Positions 1 through 8,764 of a DNA stretch of 64,000 bases are shown here, in pieces. Within the stretch, counting starts at the first letter, position 1, and each line of letters begins with the position of its first letter. The notes below the pieces were generated by a model. It saw only the letters and a list, made by a program, of their open reading frames with translations, did not search any database and was not told where the DNA came from. The translations under genes were made by a program, and so were the position numbers. The DNA is from Roseiconus nitratireducens (GTDB lineage Bacteria; Planctomycetota; Planctomycetia; Pirellulales; Pirellulaceae): positions 62,001-126,000 of the forward strand of contig NZ_VWOX01000003.1 of NCBI RefSeq assembly GCF_008629675.1. Direction: 5' to 3'.

Positions 1-71
1 ATCTCCGCTTTGTCCTGATCGGCATTGTCCTGATCGGCATTGTCCTGATCGGCATTGTCCTTATCGGCCAT
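1..71 (-). CDS. 5' end of an unidentified protein with DNADQ repeats (partial)
   Basis: Read on the minus strand, an ATG at 71-69 opens a frame that runs off the left edge of the window. The visible residues begin MADKDNADQDNADQ and continue as further copies of a five-residue Asp/Asn/Ala/Gln unit, encoded by a 15-bp tandem repeat. Only about 23 residues are visible, so no function can be given. The gene lies directly downstream of rhamnulokinase on the same strand, about 90 bp away, so it may belong to the same transcription unit; that is inference from position only. The repeat could also be a variable acidic N-terminal extension on a conserved enzyme that lies outside the window. Confidence 0.5.
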   Translation of the reverse strand, partial: MADKDNADQDNADQDNADQDKAE

Positions 72-164
72 GACGCATCACCCACCAGGCCTCGACCGAT
101 GCGGTTCGCCAAATCCGCCCAAAGTCTGGCGTCCGGCTCGCGAAAGACGTCACGTTTGTTCCGC

Positions 165-1700
165 TCATTCGACCAGATCGACGAACCGCCGGGCGGGTTC
201 GTCCCAACGGGCGGGATCGATCGGCTGATAGGTCTTCACGGAAAAACTGTCGCGGATCAAACGTCGCGCCGCCAGGATCGCATCCCCCGCGCCGCCGGAC
301 AAACTGGCGTCGCCGAATCCGCCGCCACCGATCATCTGCACCACCACGTTTCCGATCGCCGTCGCCTCCACCGGGCCGGCCACGACCTGGCGATTGCAGG
401 CATCGGCCGTCATCTGGCACAAAAACTCGTTTTGTGCCCCGCCGCCAACGATGTGAATGGTGTCGATGCGGTTGTCGACCAACCGCTCCAGCATCTCCAG
501 ACACACGCGATACCGCAGCGCCAATCCCTCCAGGGCCGCGCGGTAGTACACACCTTCCGAACCCGGCTTGGACTGGCCCGTGGCGGTCGCAAACGCGTCG
601 ATTGCGTCGACCATATCGACCGGTGCCACGAACCGCGGCGCGTCGGGGTCGACCAAGACGTCAAACGTGGGGGCCTGCTTGGCCGCATCGACCATCGCGT
701 CCCAGGAGACCTGCTTGCCGCGACGTTGCATCGACTTGCGAATCTGCTGAAAGATCCACAGCCCACCAATGTTCTTCAACAACCGAGTGCTGCCGCCGAT
801 CCCGCCCTCATTGGTGAAGTTCAATTGGGCACAAAGCGAATTGACCTTCGGAGAATCGATCTCGCATCCCATCAGAGACCAGGTTCCCGAACTGATGTAA
901 CACCAATTCGGACGCGACGGAGCAAAGACGTCCGCGGGCACGGCGATGACGGCGGAAGCGGTGTCGTGCGTCGCGGGCACCGTCACGGCAACGTCCCCGA
1001 GCCCCGTCTCATCGGCCACCGACGCCTGCGCGTCGCCCAAACACGTGCCCGGCTGCGTGACGGTCGTGAACAGATTCCGATCGATCCCAAGGTCGTCGAT
1101 CAGATCAAACGCCCAGTCGCCCGACCGGGGATTGAAGAGCTGTGTCGTCGATGCGTTGGTCGCTTCGATGCTGCGCCGGCCGGAGAGCAGCCAGTGAAAG
1201 AAATCGCCCATCATCATGAAACCGTCGGCGATCTCCAGCGACCGTTCACCCCGCTCAACGGCGGAGAACAACTGGTACGCCGTGTTGATCGGCATGAATT
1301 GCAATCCGGTCGATTCGAAAATCCGCTGCCGCCCCGCCTGCGGTCCGCCAAGTCGTTCGAAGGCCGCGTCCATCATGCCCTCGGTGCGGCCGTCGCGATA
1401 GGACCGCACCGGTGCAGCGACCTGGTCGTTTTGATCCAACAACACGTAATCGACGCCCCACGTGTCGACGCCGACCGAACGAATCGCTTGGAAGTCTTTG
1501 GCCGCGGTACGAAGCCCGGAAAGGATCTCCGCCCACAACCCCAGGACGTTCCACTGCAACGAATCTTGCACCCGCACGGGCTGATTCCCAAAGCGGTGCA
1601 CTTCGTGCAAAACCAACGATCCGGCGTCGACTCCGCCGGCGATAACGCGGCCGCTGGATGCCCCCAGATCAATGGCCAAATGAACCGGTGAATCGCTCAT
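165..1700 (-). CDS. rhaB: Rhamnulokinase-like sugar kinase (FGGY family)
   Basis: The 511-residue product has the full-length two-domain layout of FGGY carbohydrate kinases. The N-terminal phosphate-binding segment LAIDLGASSGRVI is at about residues 8-20, VGVDTWGVDYVLLD follows near 95-108, and the C-terminal adenosine-binding region contains IVGGGAQNEFLCQMTADACN. The ASSGR and DTWGVDY wording is typical of rhamnulokinases, which phosphorylate L-rhamnulose to L-rhamnulose 1-phosphate in the cytoplasm. Rhamnose isomerase and aldolase genes are not in the window, although the partial gene downstream on the same strand could be related. Substrate specificity is inferred from motif wording; another FGGY sugar such as fuculose cannot be excluded. 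Confidence 0.85.
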   Translation of the reverse strand: MSDSPVHLAIDLGASSGRVIAGGVDAGSLVLHEVHRFGNQPVRVQDSLQWNVLGLWAEILSGLRTAAKDFQAIRSVGVDTWGVDYVLLDQNDQVAAPVRSYRDGRTEGMMDAAFERLGGPQAGRQRIFESTGLQFMPINTAYQLFSAVERGERSLEIADGFMMMGDFFHWLLSGRRSIEATNASTTQLFNPRSGDWAFDLIDDLGIDRNLFTTVTQPGTCLGDAQASVADETGLGDVAVTVPATHDTASAVIAVPADVFAPSRPNWCYISSGTWSLMGCEIDSPKVNSLCAQLNFTNEGGIGGSTRLLKNIGGLWIFQQIRKSMQRRGKQVSWDAMVDAAKQAPTFDVLVDPDAPRFVAPVDMVDAIDAFATATGQSKPGSEGVYYRAALEGLALRYRVCLEMLERLVDNRIDTIHIVGGGAQNEFLCQMTADACNRQVVAGPVEATAIGNVVVQMIGGGGFGDASLSGGAGDAILAARRLIRDSFSVKTYQPIDPARWDEPARRFVDLVE

Positions 1701-1904
1701 GAACAGATTGGGTCGATGGGAGAAGGGCAGCGGGAGGGCGCGTCGGCGGTGACATGCCCCACGTTGCCCGACCGCAGTGCAGGAGTCAGCGTCAACAGGG
1801 ATTCGACGCGAGACATAGCATCGCGACCGCCCCCGGGCACTTCAACCTGGGGGCGGCACAAATCAAGACCTGGAGTTAGAAAATCCCACGCGAACCGAGC
1901 GACG

Positions 1905-3413
1905 TCACGATCCGGTGACGCCCAGCAGTTCACGAATCTTGCCCTCGAGCGCCTTGGCGTTCTGCTCGCCCGAGCCGACCTTGATCATCTGGATCTTTCC
2001 TTCCTGATCGATCAACACGGCTTGGGGAATTCCGGTCACCATGAATTTGCTGGAATAGTTCTCGCCGGGCTTGGCCACGACAAAACCGTGCTGCAACTCA
2101 TGGGACTCGCGAAACTTCTCCAGCATCGCCAATTCGTCTTCAAACGAGACCTCCGAATCGCTGCCGCTACGAACCGCCCTGTCCGCTTCTTCATCCCAGC
2201 GATAGTTGTAGGGACGTGTCACGCCGATGATGACCAGCCCATCGTCGGCGTACTTTTCTTGCCACTCGATCAGGTGCGGAAAGGTTGCAATGCACGGCCC
2301 ACACCAAACGGCCCAAAAGTCCAATAGGACGACCTTCCCGCGCAGATCCGACAAGCTGGCTTCATCCATCGCAACGTACGCCACATCGGGAAACTCCGCG
2401 GCTTCGGTGCCGATCAATTCGGCGCGCTTGATCTCTGACTCCATGCTCTTCCGCATGCTGTTAATCCGGGATGCGTACATCTCCAACACGCGGGCTTCCG
2501 CCCCTTTGACACCCTCGCTGAACTCTTCAATTTCTGAAGAAAGTCGGTTCAGCGTTTCGGCGGACTGCTCGGGGTCATCTCGACGCTGGTAATTCGCGAC
2601 CGAGGTCATGAAGTTCAGGTAGCTCATCAAATCAGAACTCGTTCGCTGATCCGAACTGATCATCGTCGTGGCAACCTTCTCCGCCCTAGACTGAACGTCG
2701 GCGGCCGCATCCGGATAATCTGAACCAAGCAACTGGAGGTAGGTTCCGGCGGTGCGGAGAAACTCGTTGGGCTGGGCATCTTCCGCTTCGGCCAGCAACT
2801 GATCGAACATCGCCTTCGCCTCATCTGCTCGATCGGCGCGACTGAGCGTTTGTGCCTTCAGTGTCCGCATCGTTGTAAGTGTCGACGTCGCTTGTTCGGA
2901 ATTGATCGACTGAAGCTTATCGATGCCGCGGTCGATCAATCCCAATGTCTGATCGACATCACTTGACATCGCCCCCAGGTACTGGCAGATAAGCGGAAAC
3001 ATTCTCAAAGCGTCTCTTGGAATCTGCTCGGCCTGCAGCATTTGGTCGTACTGATCCCGTAACCGTTCAAGTCCGGCGGCGCGGTCGGTTCGGATCTGGG
3101 CCATCGCCAGGTTCAGATTTGGCGACCACCATTGGGGATCGTCCTCGGACCCCTCGCGGGCCTGCTGCAACATCTGCGCGGCTTGATCCAACTTGCGCTG
3201 AGACAGCAACTCAGCGAACTCCCGCGGATCAAACGCTTCGACCTGGTCGTCATCGGATTCAGCTTGCGTCGCCGTGTCATCCGCCGCCTCCTGCTGGGCC
3301 AGAATTCGGTTGGGCGAAACCAGAAATACGATCGCCACCAGCAGGACGATCGCGTAACAGAGGCGACCCTTTCGGTAGTGGCCGTCTTTTGCAATGGAGG
3401 GCGTGGTGGACAT
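1905..3413 (-). CDS. Secreted TlpA-like thioredoxin-domain protein
   Basis: The product is about 502 residues. A start at 3413 is preferred over an upstream in-frame ATG at 3476 because it places a hydrophobic signal or anchor segment (about residues 19-38, ending near RILAQQ) close to the N-terminus. The middle (about 60-330) is charged, probably all-helical and TPR-like. The C-terminal 150 residues form a thioredoxin/TlpA fold with the redox motif WCGPC (cysteines about 371 and 374) and the cis-proline region GIPQ. Such proteins act outside the cytoplasm as disulfide reductants. The partner is unknown. The gene appears to stand alone, with about 200 bp to rhaB and 400 bp to the next gene upstream. 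Confidence 0.8.
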   Translation of the reverse strand: MSTTPSIAKDGHYRKGRLCYAIVLLVAIVFLVSPNRILAQQEAADDTATQAESDDDQVEAFDPREFAELLSQRKLDQAAQMLQQAREGSEDDPQWWSPNLNLAMAQIRTDRAAGLERLRDQYDQMLQAEQIPRDALRMFPLICQYLGAMSSDVDQTLGLIDRGIDKLQSINSEQATSTLTTMRTLKAQTLSRADRADEAKAMFDQLLAEAEDAQPNEFLRTAGTYLQLLGSDYPDAAADVQSRAEKVATTMISSDQRTSSDLMSYLNFMTSVANYQRRDDPEQSAETLNRLSSEIEEFSEGVKGAEARVLEMYASRINSMRKSMESEIKRAELIGTEAAEFPDVAYVAMDEASLSDLRGKVVLLDFWAVWCGPCIATFPHLIEWQEKYADDGLVIIGVTRPYNYRWDEEADRAVRSGSDSEVSFEDELAMLEKFRESHELQHGFVVAKPGENYSSKFMVTGIPQAVLIDQEGKIQMIKVGSGEQNAKALEGKIRELLGVTGS

Positions 3414-3818
3414 TGGGGCGTTCCTTGATTGGGCTCGGTGGCGTTGGCAGGAGACGGTGAGACGATTCCCCGTCAAAACGTTGCGTTCGGAAAGCTTTGC
3501 GGTTGGGAGGGCCGGGTCAAGCCAAGCGTGGCGATCGGACCGGGCGGAAAACCACGGCCGACATGTCCTCTCCTGGCTAGCGTTCCACTCAGGTCAGGAC
3601 AGGGCAGGTGGAGACACACTGCGCACCGTGGGCCGATCGCCGGAAAACGATTAGCGCAATCGATGGTCGCGATCGCACGAATTTCTCGACGGGGACCATC
3701 CAACTCCGTGATTGTCCCCCCGCCCGATGCGCGTCACAAGCCCTTGGATCGGCCTGACGTTACTTCCCTGGCAGAAACCGCCGTACGGAAACCGACCCGA
3801 ACGACCGCCAGCGGCCCG
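3414..3818. other. Intergenic region, no gene seen
   Basis: About 400 bp separate the TlpA-like gene from the large gene upstream. Both genes are on the minus strand, so this region should carry the promoter of the TlpA-like gene and the 3' end of the large gene. I saw no convincing ORF, hairpin terminator or repeat; open frames here have no recognisable protein features. Confidence 0.4.
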
Positions 3819-6800
3819 TCAATCGTCGTCCTTGCCGCCACGCAGATGCGGCAACCGGCGGCCCTGCGACTGGGCGATGTCCAGTTGTTCGTTCAAGCTG
3901 TCCAGGTCCAGCGGCACCATCGGTATGGTCATCAACGCCTCCGGATCGATCTCGCTGCTGGCTTTGCGTTTGGCCAATTGCTCGACTTCCTCTTCCAGGG
4001 CGGCCAACCAGGAAGGCACGTCCAAGCCGACGCCCGTGGGAGTGCGCGACAGGATTTCGGCTTCGTCTTCAAGCATTTCAAATCGCGTGCTCCAGCGTCC
4101 GGCTTCGGCGTCTCGCATGGCCGGCGGAACCAGGGCGCGCATCCGCGCGATCGTCATCGGCTGGACAAACCGCTCCAGAATCCTGTCCGCGACCGTGGGC
4201 ATCCGCATCGAATAGCTGCGTTGCATTTCTCGCAGCCGCATCACGAACTTGTCCGCTTCGGTGCCGATCCGGTCGCTCAAACTCCGCCGCCACATGATCG
4301 CGGCCTTTTCCAGTCCGCTGCGTACCAGAACTTCGTGGGCCCACATGACCGGCTTCAGATTCCACGCGATGCGCTCGTAGCTGGCCCGCAATCGCAAGAA
4401 ATCCATGAACATGTACACCAGGTCGCCGCGATCGCTTTGCGTCGTCGTGCTGTTGTAGTCCTGGTATTCGGCGTGGTGATCGATCAATGATTCATAGACC
4501 AACGTGATCCATCGATCGGCCTGGTTCATTTCCAGGTGACCGCTCTTCAGATCTTCAAACAATTGCATTTCGGCGATTTGAGGATCGTCTTCGTCGATCA
4601 CACGCTGCAGCCAGTCGGTCACGCCTTGATGCAGGATCGCCCGCACATTGCTCAACTGCAAAAAGACCTGGGTGAAGATCGGGTCGCCATAACGGCGGAT
4701 GAATTCCACCAGCCGTTGCCACTTCTTTGGATCATTGACCGATTCCAACGGCGACAGACGCAACGTCTGGCTATGCTCCAGCCAAGATCCCAACATGGTT
4801 TCGGTCAATCGCTCGACCAGCGGAATCAGACTTTCGGCCACGGCCGCATCGTCGGTCGGCGATTGGTCACCGGACTGATCACTGACGACCGCCGCGGTCA
4901 ACGCTTCGACCAAGGCGCGGAACCCGTCGCGAAACAGACCGTCGAATTCCGTGACCGCGCCAATCCCGACGCTGTTTTGCTGCTCCATCCGCCGCGACAC
5001 CTCGATCAGACGGCAGGCTTCGCTGATCAGACCGCGCCGTGGCAGCCAGTGCATCAGGTGCCGGAGCACCCGCTGCCGCAACCGGGCCACAAAGATCTTT
5101 TCGGGATCGCCGCCTCGGGACAGGGGGATGTACAGTAGGTTTTCGTCACTGATGGCGTTGACGTATTCCGGAAACAGCGATCGTGTTTCCTCGGCATCAC
5201 CGACGATCAATGAGGCATACAGCCGGACCGCCTGCAAGTCATCTTGGAACATTTCGTCCAGACCGGCGACCGCTTCGGCGTTGGCTCCGGTACCGTCCTG
5301 CAGCGACGGGTGCCGGCGGAGGTGGGCGATGATCGTCCCGCAAATCAGCCGCCGCGCATCGGACATCTCGACCGCGGTGCCGATGATCCGCTCCATCAGC
5401 GAATCTCGCAGGACCCGCGAGCGGTCGTAATCACGCATGGAGGCGTTGTCACTTCCGCCACAGGAAATCTTGTACGACCGCACCGCCTCCAACAGATCCA
5501 GCAGCCCGACGCGATTGACCTTGGCCCGCTCGGCCCAACCACGTAGCGCCACCAATTGTTCTCTCGCCCGTTGTGGATCGTCTCCGGCGGGATCGGTGGC
5601 AACGATATCGGCGGCAACCGACCACATCCGGGCCAGAGACTGCAAGAAGGCAATCCGGTCGACCAGACGCTTCCATTCAATCTCCAATTCTTCTCGGCTG
5701 GTGTCGCTACCGGGTTCGAAGACCGATCCGTCGATGCCGTCTTCGCTACTGCCCTTGAAGGTGATTTCGTCCAGCTTGTACGGATTCTCCTTCGGCTCTT
5801 CCTTTCCGAAAGGCACGTCATCCGATTCCGTTGGTGCGATTCCGTTTCCTTCTTCGCCAAGCAGGAACGTCGGCGCGGACCAAAAATCCTCCGCATTGGC
5901 TTCGAAGAAGTCGAAACACTTCCGGGTCAAGCTCCAGACGTCAATTTCCTGGTCCGCACCGCCGTTCCCGTCCAGACTGTGCGGAAAGTCCTCTTCGAAT
6001 TGTTCTTGCCACGGATCGGCGGGCCGTTGACCGCGAAGCTTCATCAGCCAGCGTTCGGCCAAACGTGGCAACGAATTGCCTCCCTGGCGCAGACCGATCG
6101 TTCCGGCGTTGCAAAGCCAATGAATCAGCAGCGCCATCGACGGCAAAAAGTCGTTGCGTTCCAACAGGGCGGAAATGACCAGCGAATACGCCCGCGGGGA
6201 ATCGAAGAACTCCGCGTGCGGCTTCCAGAATGCGACGTCACCGGCCGCGGCGCCTCCTTCATGCCAGACCCGCAACGCTCGAGCAACCAGACGAGCCGAT
6301 TCGTAGGAGTCCAGCGGATCGGCCGCCTCCAACGATTCCACCGTGTGGGCACCGAATTGCCGCCACCATTCGGCCACGTCCCGGTACAGCCGGCTGATCG
6401 TGTCGTAGGCGGCGACGTCATTGCGGGCGGCTGCTTCGCTCCACACCCGCGCCAGGTAACTGAACAACTGGTCGATCAGGTACAGCAGGTCATCGACACG
6501 CGAGTCATGCACGCTGCATTCGGGACTCGGATGCAAACTGAACTGGCCGCCAAACCCGATCAGATCCCAGGGATCCGCCAGGGCGCCGCAGTGAATCGCC
6601 CGCCGCAAAAGATCAAAGACGCGCGGTGCGACTTCGATCGCCAAGTCCAACTTGCCGTCGCGAAGTGAACGCAGGCCAAAGGTGATCTCGCAATCGATGC
6701 GGCAAATCATCCGGGCCGAAGCGGCCGGCACCACATCGATCTGACGCGTGGCGGCGTCGGGGTAACCCATCCGGGCATACAGCCGCGCCAATTGCACGTG

Positions 6801-7979
6801 TTGCACCTGCGCCGCACGACGTTCGGCCAAAGCGGCATTGAGGTGTTGACGCGCTGCGCCGAATGGCTGGCGACGGATCTGCTGTTCGTCCATCAGCCGC
6901 GCGTGATGCTCGCCCTTCAGCTTATCAAGCCGGTCCAGATAAAACGCGTCACGGTATTCCGCGATCGGCTTCATCAACGTGCCCAGCGTGACTTCGCTGG
7001 AGTATGCCGCGGGTCCCGAACCGCTGACACCGCTGGCCATCAAGATCGTCCCCGCCAGCACCGTCGCGGCCTCCTCGAGCAACTCCTGGCGATCCAAACC
7101 GGTGCGTGACAGCAGGTCGCCATCGTTGACGCGGCTGAGCAGCGCGTCCAACGTGACTTGGCGGAGCACAAATCGGCTGTAGTAGCCGTCCGCATTGACG
7201 CTTCGCTCGTCCCATCCGCCGAAGTGGTAATTGGGCCGACGATTGACCGGATGATCAAAGTCGTAAGCACGCGGATCCAGCGCCAGTTCGGCCAGCTGTT
7301 CGATGTTGAACGACGCCGCCCGCAGGATGTCTTCGTCGGTTTCCTCCAGAATCGCGATCACCCGCGTGATCAGTTCGCAGTACGATCCCGCCGATACGCC
7401 GACGTGGCGGACGTACAACGGAATCGGACGGACAAATTCGTGGGGATAAGGCTGACAGCGACGATTCTCCAACATCGCAACGGGGCGATACCCGACAAAA
7501 TCATTGAGCCACAGAATCGCGCGTTCGACCAATGCGTCGGCCAGCGGGTTGTCCTCCTCGGCATCCATCCCGCCCGAGTCGTCCTCCGCGTAGAACTGCA
7601 GCACCGCCTCGGCGGCGCGGGCCAGGAAGAATCCGTTGAACAGCACCTCCGGCTCCTGATGAAACAGCAGGTCGCGGTGGTAGTCCATGTAGGCCGGCAA
7701 GAGCTCGCTGAGCAGCAGCCGGGCGATCGTCCTGGCCTGCGTGGTGTCAGCAAAGGCCGTGTTGGACTCCGAAAGCTCGTCCAGAGTCAGACCGATCCAG
7801 TCCTTCAGCACCAGCCACGCCGCGGGTCCGGTCAACGGATCTCCCTGGCTGGCGTGATCGAACACCTCGTTCCACAGCAGGTCGATCTTGGGATCGCGGC
7901 TGCCGCTGGAAAAATTGAGATATCCCGCCAACCGAATCAGTGAATCGCAAAGCGATTCGGGTCGTGGAACATCGGGCAT
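3819..7979 (-). CDS. Large (1386 aa) protein of unknown function, probably alpha-helical
   Basis: This is a single uninterrupted frame of 1386 codons starting MPDVPRPESLCDSLIRLAGY. No signal peptide, membrane span, nucleotide-binding loop or catalytic motif was seen. The sequence is rich in Leu, Arg, Ala, Glu and Asp and looks helical throughout. A stretch around residues 390-480 (LARLYARMGYPDAATRQID) resembles TPR-type repeats. A short acidic low-complexity stretch (FAEDDSGGMDAEEDNP type) lies near residue 140, and a charged linker near 710-760 may separate two halves. It appears to be cytoplasmic and monocistronic. I do not recognise the family; a repeat-type scaffold is the best guess. Confidence 0.75.
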   Translation of the reverse strand: MPDVPRPESLCDSLIRLAGYLNFSSGSRDPKIDLLWNEVFDHASQGDPLTGPAAWLVLKDWIGLTLDELSESNTAFADTTQARTIARLLLSELLPAYMDYHRDLLFHQEPEVLFNGFFLARAAEAVLQFYAEDDSGGMDAEEDNPLADALVERAILWLNDFVGYRPVAMLENRRCQPYPHEFVRPIPLYVRHVGVSAGSYCELITRVIAILEETDEDILRAASFNIEQLAELALDPRAYDFDHPVNRRPNYHFGGWDERSVNADGYYSRFVLRQVTLDALLSRVNDGDLLSRTGLDRQELLEEAATVLAGTILMASGVSGSGPAAYSSEVTLGTLMKPIAEYRDAFYLDRLDKLKGEHHARLMDEQQIRRQPFGAARQHLNAALAERRAAQVQHVQLARLYARMGYPDAATRQIDVVPAASARMICRIDCEITFGLRSLRDGKLDLAIEVAPRVFDLLRRAIHCGALADPWDLIGFGGQFSLHPSPECSVHDSRVDDLLYLIDQLFSYLARVWSEAAARNDVAAYDTISRLYRDVAEWWRQFGAHTVESLEAADPLDSYESARLVARALRVWHEGGAAAGDVAFWKPHAEFFDSPRAYSLVISALLERNDFLPSMALLIHWLCNAGTIGLRQGGNSLPRLAERWLMKLRGQRPADPWQEQFEEDFPHSLDGNGGADQEIDVWSLTRKCFDFFEANAEDFWSAPTFLLGEEGNGIAPTESDDVPFGKEEPKENPYKLDEITFKGSSEDGIDGSVFEPGSDTSREELEIEWKRLVDRIAFLQSLARMWSVAADIVATDPAGDDPQRAREQLVALRGWAERAKVNRVGLLDLLEAVRSYKISCGGSDNASMRDYDRSRVLRDSLMERIIGTAVEMSDARRLICGTIIAHLRRHPSLQDGTGANAEAVAGLDEMFQDDLQAVRLYASLIVGDAEETRSLFPEYVNAISDENLLYIPLSRGGDPEKIFVARLRQRVLRHLMHWLPRRGLISEACRLIEVSRRMEQQNSVGIGAVTEFDGLFRDGFRALVEALTAAVVSDQSGDQSPTDDAAVAESLIPLVERLTETMLGSWLEHSQTLRLSPLESVNDPKKWQRLVEFIRRYGDPIFTQVFLQLSNVRAILHQGVTDWLQRVIDEDDPQIAEMQLFEDLKSGHLEMNQADRWITLVYESLIDHHAEYQDYNSTTTQSDRGDLVYMFMDFLRLRASYERIAWNLKPVMWAHEVLVRSGLEKAAIMWRRSLSDRIGTEADKFVMRLREMQRSYSMRMPTVADRILERFVQPMTIARMRALVPPAMRDAEAGRWSTRFEMLEDEAEILSRTPTGVGLDVPSWLAALEEEVEQLAKRKASSEIDPEALMTIPMVPLDLDSLNEQLDIAQSQGRRLPHLRGGKDDD

Positions 7980-8137
7980 GGGAAGTGGGGCGGATCGACG
8001 TGGTGGGAAGGGGACCCTCGCGCCCAGACGGCGGGGCGAGTTGGTGCAAGCGATCGGCTGAGCCTTGTCGGATAACGGCGGCGAACGTCGTCAATGTCCC
8101 GGGGGTCGGGATCACGTGATCGGGATCGTCCCCTCGA

Positions 8138-8209
8138 GGGACGAACCCTGTCCTGGGCGAACCCTGCGCGGGGCGTACCCTGTGCGGGACGTACCCTGCG
8201 CGGGACGAA
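8138..8209. repeat. Tandem 16-bp GC-rich repeat
   Basis: About four imperfect units of 15-17 bp follow each other, with a core like GGGACGTACCCTGCGC. Variation between units is mainly aa/ta in the centre and tgt/gcg at the end. Each unit has a weak internal GGG...CCC symmetry. The array lies between the promoter side of the 1386-residue gene and the 3' end of the H1-like gene, outside any supported coding sequence. Confidence 0.7.
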
Positions 8210-8258
8210 ATCGTGACGGATGGCTGCGACGCCCGGTCCGCTTCGAAAACGATCTCTC

Positions 8259-8498
8259 CTACGCTTTCGCTTTTTTCTTTTTCCCGGCTGCCTTCTTTTT
8301 GGCGGTTTTCTTGGCAACCGTCTTCGTGGCGGTCACGGTCTTTTTGGAGGCTTTCTTTGACGTCGTCTTCTTTTTGGACGCCTTCTTCGCAGCGACTTTC
8401 TTCTTGGACGATTTCTTGGAAGCCTTCTTCCGGCCGCTAAAAATGGAGTCCCAATTGTTGGCGTACTGTTCGTTGGTTCCGACGCGCAAAATCGTCAT
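8259..8498 (-). CDS. Small lysine-rich histone-H1-like protein
   Basis: The 79-residue product has a short non-basic head (MTILRVGTNEQYANNWDSIF) followed by about 55 residues made almost only of Lys, Ala, Ser and Thr in KKASKK/KKTVTATK-type repeats. This is the composition of the C-terminal tail of eukaryotic H1 and of bacterial H1-like proteins that bind DNA or RNA non-specifically. A strong AAGGAG ribosome-binding site lies about nine bases before the ATG, which supports expression. The head is not a known DNA-binding domain as far as I can tell. A role in nucleoid compaction is inferred from composition; RNA or ribosome binding is equally possible. Confidence 0.8.
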   Translation of the reverse strand: MTILRVGTNEQYANNWDSIFSGRKKASKKSSKKKVAAKKASKKKTTSKKASKKTVTATKTVAKKTAKKKAAGKKKKAKA

Positions 8499-8764
8499 GA
8501 TCTAAAGCTCCTTGCTAAGTCTTGGGGAATCACAAATGCCCACCGCGAACTGGGGCGAATGGGCGTTCATCAGGTAGGGTATTTCGCTAGGGTCAAAGGC
8601 CGCGTCGACGCGTCATCGCTGACTGCTCACGGGTCCTGGGTGATCCGTGGAGCTCGCCGCACGAGGATGCCCGACACGGCGAAACTTCGCCGGGGAAATC
8701 GGGCGGGCGGCGGAACCACTGCCGGCAAGCGCGTTCAAAGAATCGCTGAGGTGGATCGGACGCG

